From: an uncultured Collinsella sp.
GTDB lineage: Bacteria > Actinomycetota > Coriobacteriia > Coriobacteriales > Coriobacteriaceae
Direction of reading: 5' to 3'
Assembly (NCBI GenBank): GCA_902495265.1
Contig: CABUWR010000032.1
Location: 1-9,748 of the forward strand
DNA: 9,748 bases
The stretch's first letter is position 1; each line of letters begins with the position of its first letter. This document shows positions 1-6,301 of this stretch, in pieces. A program made the position numbers and the translations under genes. Below the pieces are notes generated by a model. That model was not told where the DNA came from. It was given only the letters and a program-made list of their open reading frames with translations, and ran no database searches.

Positions 1-372
1 GATATCCTCCTTGCCCCTGGCGATCCGTCCTGCTTCGGCGCTGACCCCGACCTGCTGCTCAACTGGTGGTACGGTGACAACGTCTGGATGCAGACCCGTT
101 GCCCGTGGAAGGATTCCGCTGAGTGGGGGAAGCTCCACGGTCTCATGGACGAGGCTCTTGCCGCCGAGGGCGACGAGCAGCAGAAGAAGTGGAACGAGTG
201 CTTCGACATCATCGCCGACAACGCTGTTCTGTACCCCGTTGTCCACGTCAAGACCGTTTCCGCTTCCTGGGACGATCCGTCCACCGCGCCCAACGGCGAG
301 GCCCTCGATGGCTTCAAGGGCATCGGCACGACGAGCATGTCCTTCAGGGGCGTCGCGACCGTCAAGGCCTAA
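1..372 (+). CDS. ABC transporter substrate-binding protein, family 5 (C-terminal part)
   Basis: The reading frame is open from the first base and stops at 370-372, giving the last 123 residues of a protein whose start lies outside the window. The tail has the look of a peptide/nickel-type (family 5) solute-binding protein: a segment with many Trp and Tyr, an amphipathic stretch of the type 'MDEALAAEGDEQQKKWNECFD', then a hydrophobic 'AVLYPVVH' strand, which is where these proteins usually end with a repeated helix and a final strand. It would be a lipid-anchored extracytoplasmic receptor that hands substrate to the permeases encoded just downstream. The neighbouring nanA, nanK and nanE genes suggest a sialic acid ligand (SatA-like), but nothing in this fragment proves the ligand. 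Family call is fairly safe; ligand is inference. Confidence 0.8.
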   Translation, partial: DILLAPGDPSCFGADPDLLLNWWYGDNVWMQTRCPWKDSAEWGKLHGLMDEALAAEGDEQQKKWNECFDIIADNAVLYPVVHVKTVSASWDDPSTAPNGEALDGFKGIGTTSMSFRGVATVKA

Positions 373-432
373 GACTCGCTTGAGTCATATGTAGGGCGTC
401 GGTCGTAAGGCAACGTCCTCATAGTTGAAACA

Positions 433-466
433 AAGACCCGGGCGGCCTCGATGTCGCTCGGGTCTT
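433..466 (+). promoter_or_regulatory. Strong intercistronic stem-loop between binding protein and permease
   Basis: Bases 433-446 pair with 453-466 to give a 14-bp stem (two G-U pairs) closed by a six-base loop. The 3' side is followed by 'TGTAATGAG', not a run of T, so it does not look like a complete rho-independent terminator. In ABC operons a hairpin at this position often stabilises or ends most binding-protein transcripts so that receptor outnumbers permease; that role is inferred here. A smaller 5-bp hairpin (373-386, GACTC/GAGTC) directly follows the stop codon of the binding protein. Confidence 0.6.
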
Positions 467-470
467 GTAA

Positions 471-486
471 TGAGTATCCATACTCA
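471..486. repeat. 16-bp perfect inverted repeat upstream of permease gene
   Basis: TGAGTAT-CC-ATACTCA is a perfect palindrome with 7-bp arms and a 2-bp centre, ending 41 bases before the permease start. It could be a protein-binding operator or a second small hairpin after the stem-loop at 433-466. No -35/-10 pair was recognised beside it, so an operator role is only a possibility. Confidence 0.4.
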
Positions 487-513
487 TATACCAGTTGGTC
501 CTACCGACAAAAG

Positions 514-524
514 AAAGGGGAGAG
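514..524 (+). promoter_or_regulatory. Ribosome binding site that fixes the permease start
   Basis: The purine run AAAGGGGAGAG ends three bases before GTG at 528. It makes 528 a much better start than the in-frame TTG at 495, which lies upstream of the run. Confidence 0.6.
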
Positions 525-527
525 AAC

Positions 528-1484
528 GTGAACAACTTTCTACGTTTGATTGGAAGGCGTCTCGTGGCGCTGCCGATCATGGCATTGGGCGTCACCGTCC
601 TGGTGTTCTTCCTTATGTCGTTCTCCAAGACCGACCCCGCCTACACGGCGTTGGGTGACGGTGCCTCGCCCGAGGCGGTTGCCGAGTACCATGAGAAGTA
701 TGGTCTGGACGACCCCTGGCCCGTGCGCTACGTGCGCTACATGGGCGATCTGATCCATGGTGACATGGGCACCTATGGTGCTGCTCGCAACTCCGTTGCC
801 AAGCGCATCTCCACGGCCCTGCCCGTCACGATGCAGCTGACCTTCATCGGTCTTGCCATCGGCGCGGTCGTCTCGTTTTTGCTCGGCGTCATCGCGGCAC
901 TGTATCGCGATAAATGGCCGGACCAAGTGATCCGCGTCTTCTCCATCGCCGGCTTGGCAACCCCGTCGTTCTGGCTTGCCGTTCTGTTGATTCTGCTGTT
1001 CTCTTCCTACCTTAAGGTGCTCCCGGCATCGGGTGCTCTGCCTCACTTCACCACGAATCCGGTTGGTTATCTGGGACGTATGATCATGCCCGCTATCGCT
1101 CTGGCATTCCCGCTGACGGGCCAGATGACTCGTATCGTGCGTACGGCCATGGTTGAGGAGCTCGATAAGGACTATGTCCGTATGGCTCGCGGCGCCGGCG
1201 TTCCCGAGAAGGTCGTCGTCGGCATCAACGTTTTGCGCAACGCACTGATCACCCCGGTCACCACCCTCGGTCTTAAGATTGGCTACCTCATGGGCGGTGC
1301 TGTCGTCATCGAGGTCATCTTCAACCTCCCCGGCATGGGTACTGCGATCCTGCAGGGCGTTCAGGGCAACGAGGCGAACCTGGTTCAGGGCGTCGTCATC
1401 GTCGTTGCTCTTGCCTTCATCATCATCAACATCGTGGTTGACATGCTCTACCTGCTCATCAACCCGCGCATCAGGACGGTGTAG
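528..1484 (+). CDS. ABC transporter permease, DppB/OppB type (SatB-like)
   Basis: This encodes a 318-residue integral membrane subunit of an oligopeptide/dipeptide-type importer. Six hydrophobic segments are visible at about residues 11-32, 100-125, 135-162, 182-200, 245-265 and 285-312, with a large outside loop (about 33-95) after the first, as in DppB. The cytoplasmic coupling (EAA) loop lies at about 210-241, with the usual 'DYVRMARGAG' core. The start is taken as GTG at 528 because 'AAAGGGGAGAG' sits just upstream (514-524); an in-frame TTG at 495 has no such site and would add 11 polar residues before the normal family start. The stop is three bases before the next gene, so the two are translated together. 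Substrate is inferred as sialic acid from the downstream nan genes; the family itself also carries peptides, nickel and oligosaccharides. Confidence 0.9.
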   Translation: MNNFLRLIGRRLVALPIMALGVTVLVFFLMSFSKTDPAYTALGDGASPEAVAEYHEKYGLDDPWPVRYVRYMGDLIHGDMGTYGAARNSVAKRISTALPVTMQLTFIGLAIGAVVSFLLGVIAALYRDKWPDQVIRVFSIAGLATPSFWLAVLLILLFSSYLKVLPASGALPHFTTNPVGYLGRMIMPAIALAFPLTGQMTRIVRTAMVEELDKDYVRMARGAGVPEKVVVGINVLRNALITPVTTLGLKIGYLMGGAVVIEVIFNLPGMGTAILQGVQGNEANLVQGVVIVVALAFIIINIVVDMLYLLINPRIRTV

Positions 1485-1487
1485 ATT

Positions 1488-3503
1488 ATGGTAAAGATTC
1501 GAGAGAAGCAAACCGAGCAGCTCGAGAAAGCTGCCTCCAAGGGGCTCAAGCTCGGTGGCTGGAAGAAGATGACGCTGTCTTCTAAGATCGCCGCCGTCGT
1601 GCTGGTGCTGGTCGCCCTGACCGCGATTCTGGCGCCTCTTCTTGCCCCCTATAGCCCGGTCGAGATTTTCACTGCTCGCCAGGCTCCCGGCAACGGATTT
1701 ATCTTCGGTACCGACGATAAGGGTCGCGACATTCTGTCGCGCATGCTCTACGGTGGTCGTTACTCGCTGATCATCGGCTTTGGCGCCACTGCCATGGCTC
1801 TGGTCTGCGGCTCGGTCGTGGGCGCCCTCGCGGCGGTTTCGCGCAAGTCCGTTTCCGAGGCGATCATGCGCATCCTGGACATCATCATGTCCATCCCGGG
1901 CATCGCCCTTGCTGCCGTCTTCGTCTCCATCCTGGGCAATTCCGTGCCGTCGATCATCTTCGCCATCGGCTTTATGTACACTCCGCAGATTGCCCGTATC
2001 GTGCGCGCCAACATCGTGTCCGAGTACGGCGAGGACTATGTCCGCGCGGTCATCGTTTCCGGCGCCAAGGCTCCGTGGATTTTGATTAAGCATGTTCTGC
2101 GCAACTGCATCGCCCCGATCATGGTCTTCACCGTTACCCTGGTCGCCGACGCCATCATCTTCGAGGCCTCGCTGACCTTTATCGGCGCTGGTATTCAGGA
2201 GCCTACCGCTACCTGGGGCAACATCCTCGCCGATGCTCGCGGTGGCGTGCTCGCTGGCCGTTGGTGGCAGGCGTTGTTCCCGGGCCTGGCCATCATGATC
2301 ACCTGCCTGGCACTCAACATCCTCTCCGAGGGCATTACCGACGCCATGGCCGCTGCTCCCTCCGCCGCCCTGGATCCGACCGACTCCTCCAAGCGCCGCG
2401 AGGCCGACCTGCTGGTCTCCGACCCCGTTCGCGCCTACAAGGAGCAGGCTCAGTCCCTGTCCGCCCGTCTTGGCGCGCTGCGTGATGTCGAACTCAAGCG
2501 TAACGACCGCCATGTGCCCGATGAGTCCGTTGAGCCGATCCTTTCGGTCCGTGATTTCTGCATCCAGTTTGAGCACCACGGTGATATCAACGTCGTCGAC
2601 CACGTCAACTTTGACGTCCGTCCTGGCCAGACCATGGGCCTGGTCGGTGAGTCCGGCTGCGGTAAGTCCATCACCACGCTGGCCATCATGGGCCTGACCG
2701 ACGATGACGAGCATCTTTCTGGCGAGGTTCTCTGGGAGGGCCGCGACCTGCTCAAGATGAGCAAGAAGGAGTGGTTCGGCCTCCGCGGTACCGATATCGC
2801 CATGGTCTATCAGGACGCCCTGTCCTCGCTCAACCCCTCCATGCTCATTTCCGCCCAGATGAAGCAGCTCACCAAGCGTGGCGGCACCCGTAGCGCCGAG
2901 GAGCTCCTGGAGCTCGTGGGCCTCGACCCCAAGCGTACGCTCGAGAGCTATCCGCATGAGCTTTCCGGTGGTCAGCGTCAGCGCGTTCTGATCGCTATGG
3001 CCCTTACCCGCGACCCCAAGCTGGTCATCTGCGACGAGCCCACGACCGCTCTGGACGTTACCGTCCAGAAGCAGGTCATCAAGCTGCTTAACGATCTTCA
3101 GGCCAAGCTCGGCTTTGCCATGATCTTCGTTTCGCACGACCTGGCGCTGGTCGCCGAGGTCGCTCATAACATCACGGTTATGTACGCCGGTCAGGTTATC
3201 GAGCAGGCGCCCACCAAGGAGCTGCTCACCAACCCGATTCACGAGTACACCCGCGGCCTTCTGGGTTCCGTCCTGTCCATCGAGAGCGGTTCGGGCCGCC
3301 TGCACCAGGTGCCCGGCGCCGTTCCGAGCCCGCGCGATTTCCCCAAGGGCGATCGCTTCGCACCCCGCTCGAGTCATCCGCGCATTGGCCTGGACACCCG
3401 TCCGGTCTTCAAGCGCGTGCCAGGCACCGAGCACTTCTATTCCGAGCTCCCCGATGAGGTGCTCAAGGCAAATGGTTTGACCCCTCACGCGGAGGTGATG
3501 TAG
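1488..3503 (+). CDS. Fused ABC permease-ATPase, DppC + DppD type (SatC-like)
   Basis: A single 671-residue protein joins two subunits that are usually separate. Residues 1 to about 290 are a DppC-type permease: a charged N-terminus, a first membrane helix near 30-53, the 'GTDDKGRDILSRMLYGGR' family block, and an EAA loop at about 179-210. A charged, probably helical linker (about 291-345) leads to a DppD-type ATPase with Walker A GESGCGKS at 387-394, signature LSGGQRQR at 492-499, Walker B LVICDEP at 512-518 and switch His550, all intact. The C-terminal extension has the usual 'FAPR' element, but the cysteines that normally ligate an Fe-S cluster are gone (Asp622 and Ser628 stand in the first two places) and no cysteine follows residue 515. 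The four-gene layout with one permease-ATPase fusion resembles, from memory, the SAT sialic acid transporter. The next gene begins directly after the stop codon. Confidence 0.92.
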   Translation: MVKIREKQTEQLEKAASKGLKLGGWKKMTLSSKIAAVVLVLVALTAILAPLLAPYSPVEIFTARQAPGNGFIFGTDDKGRDILSRMLYGGRYSLIIGFGATAMALVCGSVVGALAAVSRKSVSEAIMRILDIIMSIPGIALAAVFVSILGNSVPSIIFAIGFMYTPQIARIVRANIVSEYGEDYVRAVIVSGAKAPWILIKHVLRNCIAPIMVFTVTLVADAIIFEASLTFIGAGIQEPTATWGNILADARGGVLAGRWWQALFPGLAIMITCLALNILSEGITDAMAAAPSAALDPTDSSKRREADLLVSDPVRAYKEQAQSLSARLGALRDVELKRNDRHVPDESVEPILSVRDFCIQFEHHGDINVVDHVNFDVRPGQTMGLVGESGCGKSITTLAIMGLTDDDEHLSGEVLWEGRDLLKMSKKEWFGLRGTDIAMVYQDALSSLNPSMLISAQMKQLTKRGGTRSAEELLELVGLDPKRTLESYPHELSGGQRQRVLIAMALTRDPKLVICDEPTTALDVTVQKQVIKLLNDLQAKLGFAMIFVSHDLALVAEVAHNITVMYAGQVIEQAPTKELLTNPIHEYTRGLLGSVLSIESGSGRLHQVPGAVPSPRDFPKGDRFAPRSSHPRIGLDTRPVFKRVPGTEHFYSELPDEVLKANGLTPHAEVM

Positions 3504-4331
3504 ATGAGCGAGACCGCAGTCAACGGCGTCGAGCCGATCATCTTCCTTGATGACGTCCACGTCACCTTTAGGACCCGTACCGGCTCGATTCTGCACCCCA
3601 ACCTGGTTCACGCCGTCCAGGGTGTAACGATTAAGCTCATGCCCGGACAGACCATCGGCATCGTCGGCGAGTCCGGTTGCGGAAAGTCCACCACCGCCAA
3701 CGTCATGTGCGGCCTGCAGGCCCCCACGAGTGGCAAGGTCTACTTTAAGGGCAAGGACGTTACCAAGCGTACCGCCGAGGACCGTCGCCACATGGGCCGC
3801 GTCATCTCGGTCGTGTTCCAGAACCCGGCCACGGCGCTCAACCCCCGCATGGTCGTTCGCGAGCAACTGCTCGACCCCATGCGCGTCCACAACCTGGGTA
3901 CCGAGGCCGAGCAGGAGAAGCGCGTCAAGGAGCTCTTGGAGCTCACCGGTCTGCCCAGCTCCGCCGCCGAGGTTCTTCCCGGCCAGCTTTCGGGCGGCCA
4001 GCGCCAGCGCGTCGCAATTGCCCGTGCCCTGTCGCTGAACCCCGATGCCATCATCGCCGACGAGCCCACCTCGGCTCTGGACGTTTCGGTCCGCGCACAG
4101 ATTCTGAACCTGTTGACCGACCTTAAGAAGGAGCTCGGCCTGGCCATGGTGTTCATCAGCCATGACATCCAGACGGTCCGCTATATCTCTGACGACATCA
4201 TCGTTATGAATGGCGGCAAGATCGTCGAGCAGGGCGAGGCCAAGCAGGTCTTCCAGCACCCTCAGGACCCCTACACCAAGATGCTGCTCGGCGCTGCGCC
4301 GTCGCTGCTGCATCCCAAGCTCGGCGAGTAG
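3504..4331 (+). CDS. ABC transporter ATP-binding protein, DppF/OppF type (SatD-like)
   Basis: This 275-residue cytoplasmic ATPase is the second nucleotide-binding subunit of the importer. Walker A GESGCGKS is at 55-62, signature LSGGQRQR at 162-169, Walker B IIADEP at 183-188 and switch His220; all key residues are present, so both ATP sites of the complex look complete. It ends at 'LLHPKLGE', shortly after the ATPase core, whereas OppF/DppF proteins usually run to about 310-340 residues with a C-terminal domain holding an Fe-S-type cysteine motif; that domain is absent. ATG at 3504 is the first base after the previous stop, and its Shine-Dalgarno GGAGGTGA (3491-3498) lies inside the end of the upstream gene, which indicates coupled translation. 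Substrate assignment to sialic acid rests on the neighbours only. Confidence 0.92.
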   Translation: MSETAVNGVEPIIFLDDVHVTFRTRTGSILHPNLVHAVQGVTIKLMPGQTIGIVGESGCGKSTTANVMCGLQAPTSGKVYFKGKDVTKRTAEDRRHMGRVISVVFQNPATALNPRMVVREQLLDPMRVHNLGTEAEQEKRVKELLELTGLPSSAAEVLPGQLSGGQRQRVAIARALSLNPDAIIADEPTSALDVSVRAQILNLLTDLKKELGLAMVFISHDIQTVRYISDDIIVMNGGKIVEQGEAKQVFQHPQDPYTKMLLGAAPSLLHPKLGE

Positions 4332-4347
4332 CCTCGCTTTCCCTCCC

Positions 4348-4375
4348 GTGCGCCCGGTTCCCTTGCCGGGCGCAC
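4348..4375 (+). promoter_or_regulatory. Perfect 10-bp stem-loop after the transporter genes
   Basis: GTGCGCCCGG (4348-4357) pairs perfectly with CCGGGCGCAC (4366-4375) around an eight-base loop. It lies between the last transporter gene and the esterase gene. No T-run follows ('CTCCGTTGCG'), so it is more likely a partial attenuator or an RNA end-protecting/processing structure than a full terminator; that is inference. Confidence 0.6.
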
Positions 4376-4411
4376 CTCCGTTGCGATTTCGAAAGGCTGG
4401 GTTCACGAGCC

Positions 4412-5389
4412 ATGCCAAGTGCTCAGGAGCTACAACAGCAATTTGGTGAATATCGAGGCGCTATGCCCCGTCCATCGGATTTCGATCTCTTTTGGAAGGA
4501 CCGCATGGCCGAGGCCGACGCTGTCGAGCTCGACTACGCGATTGAGGCGGCTTCGGTTGCGGATTCCGCGACCTGCCAGTTTTTCGACCTCTGGTATACC
4601 GGCATGTGCGGCGCCCGCCTGCATGCCAAGTATCTCAAGCCGGTTTCGGACGAGCCCGTGCCGCTGGTGCTACAGTTCCACGGCTATCCGGGTGCAAGCC
4701 GCAGCTGGTTTGAGCAGGCGTCGTTTGCGGGCATGGGCATGGCGCTCATTGCTCTCGATTGTCCTGGCCAAGGAGGCCCCTCCGAGGACATTGGTGGATT
4801 TGAGGGCACGACGGTCGCGGGCCATATCGTCGCCGGTATCGACGGCGACCCGGCCAACCTCTACTATGTCCGCCTACACCAGGATATCCGCATTCTGTGC
4901 CGTATCGTTCGCGAGCTCGAGGGCATCGATCTTACCCGCGTGTATGTGAACGGCGCATCGCAGGGCGGCGGTTTGGGTATTGCAACCTGCGCGCTTAACA
5001 GCGAGCTTATCAATCGCGCCGCCATCCTCTATCCCTTCCTGTCGGACTTCCGCCTGGTTTGGGATCTGGACGCCGACGATATTGCCTACGAGGGTCTGCG
5101 CTATTGGTCGCGCTGGTTTGACGAGGACTCGACTCGTATCGAGGAAGCCTATGCCAAGCTGGCGTACTTCGATTCCAAGAATTTTGCCCCCATGGTCAAG
5201 TGCCCCGTGCTGTTTGGCACGGGCACGGCCGATATCGTCTGTCCGCCGGCAACGCAGTTTGCGGTGTACAACAACCTGTCCTGCGACAAGCGTCATGAGT
5301 TCTTTGAGGGCTTTGGCCACGAGGAGATTCAGGACTTTGATGATTTGATCATTCCGTTTTTCTGTGAGGGAGGGGAGGCTCATGTCTAA
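4412..5389 (+). CDS. CE7-family acetyl esterase (acetyl xylan esterase / cephalosporin-C deacetylase type), candidate sialate O-acetylesterase
   Basis: This 325-residue alpha/beta-hydrolase has the length and layout of the CE7 family. An N-terminal 'PRPSDFDLFW' block is followed by oxyanion-side 'FHGYPG' (89-94), nucleophile motif GASQGGG with Ser183, acid Asp274 in 'GTADIVCPP', and base His303 in 'GFGHEE'. These match in position the triad remembered for B. subtilis Cah (Ser181, Asp269, His298). The family's RGQ element is here PGQ (118-120), a departure from the usual Arg. There is no signal peptide, so it acts in the cytoplasm. CE7 enzymes remove acetyl groups from small acetylated sugars; placed between a SAT-like importer and nan genes, the likely job is deacetylating imported O-acetyl sialic acid, although acetylated xylooligosaccharides cannot be excluded. 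GAAAGG at 4391-4396 is a rather distant ribosome site for ATG 4412. That start matches the family N-terminus. Confidence 0.88.
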   Translation: MPSAQELQQQFGEYRGAMPRPSDFDLFWKDRMAEADAVELDYAIEAASVADSATCQFFDLWYTGMCGARLHAKYLKPVSDEPVPLVLQFHGYPGASRSWFEQASFAGMGMALIALDCPGQGGPSEDIGGFEGTTVAGHIVAGIDGDPANLYYVRLHQDIRILCRIVRELEGIDLTRVYVNGASQGGGLGIATCALNSELINRAAILYPFLSDFRLVWDLDADDIAYEGLRYWSRWFDEDSTRIEEAYAKLAYFDSKNFAPMVKCPVLFGTGTADIVCPPATQFAVYNNLSCDKRHEFFEGFGHEEIQDFDDLIIPFFCEGGEAHV

Positions 5390-6233
5390 GTGCGAGAGCA
5401 ATATCGATGAGCTGATAGTCCCCGGGCTCGTGGGAATTCCTGGAACGGTTTCGTCAAGGCTCGCAGAATATCGGGACTGGCACGGTGATGTCCAAGCAGA
5501 TGTTTCTGATTTAGAGACATGCGCTTCGAATCTTGAGATTCAAGGCCTGGCCATTACGGCGATTGACTTTGTTAACCCCTGCGCCCGTTACTCGGAGGTT
5601 TCCTTTGAGCTCGGTGACCATGCGGTCCACGCTCGTTTGATTGAGCCTGTTGGTCGTGCCCGAGTATCTGAGCGCGTGCCGCTGTGCTTGATGTTTCACG
5701 ACATCGATCGGCCTGTGCGCGGCTGGCATCACATGACGAGATTTGCCGCCATGGGATATGCCGTGCTTGCACTGGATGACGATGTTGCTGGTGCGGACGA
5801 CCTGCAGCGGGGAATTGCTTCGCCCGCTTTTGTCGAGCGCGTCCGTTGGGGCTGCGCGTTGGCGAAGGTTGCGCGCAATCTTGATGGCATGGACCCCGAC
5901 CGCATCTTTGCATGGGGCGAGGGCCTTGGCGGCGGCGTCGCGCTGGCGGTTTCTGCTCTGGACGAGCGGGGCCTTGCCTGCACGGCGGTTGCCAATCCAA
6001 TCCCCGGTGGCCTCGAGGCTCTGTCGTCTCGGATGCGCGGATCGGTGCTCATGGGCACATCGCTTATGGACGCCGTAAGCGATCCCAAGGGCCAGCTCGC
6101 CGTATTCAACGGTCTTGAGTGTGACCGAAGGCATATCATCTATGCCAAATACGCTCACGAGCGCATCAATGCGTTTGAAAACGAAGTCGTCGACTTCTTT
6201 AACCAAACGTTCTACCCGTGTTCTTTGGCCTAG
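5382..6233 (+). CDS. Degenerate CE7-like alpha/beta-hydrolase paralogue, catalytic serine lost
   Basis: This 283-residue protein is recognisably related to the esterase encoded just before it. 'FHD....RGW' (105-115) matches 'FHGYPGASRSW', 'DPDRIFAWGEGLGGG' (171-185) matches the nucleophile strand, 'FNGLECDRRH' (242-251) matches 'YNNLSCDKRH', and Asp230 and His259 match the acid and base. At the nucleophile position, however, the sequence is GEGLGG, with Gly181 in place of Ser. About 42 residues are also missing between nucleophile and acid compared with the intact copy. It should therefore not work as a serine esterase; a scaffold, allosteric partner, binding protein or decaying duplicate are possible. 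ATG 5382 follows a strong GAGGGAGGGGAGG and overlaps the upstream gene's last 8 bases (ATGTCTAA), so the two are translationally coupled. The frame is intact over its full length, so it is not a simple pseudogene. No signal peptide is seen. Confidence 0.8.
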   Translation: MSKCESNIDELIVPGLVGIPGTVSSRLAEYRDWHGDVQADVSDLETCASNLEIQGLAITAIDFVNPCARYSEVSFELGDHAVHARLIEPVGRARVSERVPLCLMFHDIDRPVRGWHHMTRFAAMGYAVLALDDDVAGADDLQRGIASPAFVERVRWGCALAKVARNLDGMDPDRIFAWGEGLGGGVALAVSALDERGLACTAVANPIPGGLEALSSRMRGSVLMGTSLMDAVSDPKGQLAVFNGLECDRRHIIYAKYAHERINAFENEVVDFFNQTFYPCSLA

Positions 6234-6257
6234 ACGGCCTGGACACTGCCAACAAGA

Positions 6258-6280
6258 GTGGGTGGCATAGGGCCGCCCGC
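6258..6280 (+). promoter_or_regulatory. Stem-loop just upstream of the nanA-like gene
   Basis: Bases 6258-6266 can pair with 6272-6280 to form a 9-bp GC-rich stem with two G-U pairs and a five-base loop (ATAGG). It ends ten bases before the AAGGAG ribosome site of the aldolase gene. No T-run follows. A role in RNA processing or in setting translation is inferred from position only. Confidence 0.4.
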
Positions 6281-6301
6281 CAGACAGCTAAGGAGATTCT
6301 T

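Noticed and set aside
1488..3503. The permease-ATPase fusion as a frameshift or assembly error
   Set aside because: There is no stop or start at the junction, the linker is continuous and in frame, and both halves are complete. The remaining importer needs exactly these two domains.
540..4418. Very long open frame on the - strand across the transporter genes (over 1,200 codons)
   Set aside because: It lies fully antisense to four well-recognised genes and its translation is low-complexity and rich in Gly, Asp, His and Arg without any known domain. It results from the near absence of TTA, CTA and TCA codons in the real frames of a GC-rich genome.
5382..6233. Calling the second esterase a pseudogene
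   Set aside because: The frame has no internal stop or frameshift and the ribosome site is strong. Only the catalytic Ser and one segment are lost, so a pseudoenzyme fits better.
6218..6301. Longer N-terminus for the nanA-like gene from an upstream in-frame TTG
   Set aside because: It would overlap the preceding gene, has no good ribosome site, and places the catalytic Tyr and Lys off the family numbering; GTG 6302 has AAGGAG at ideal spacing.
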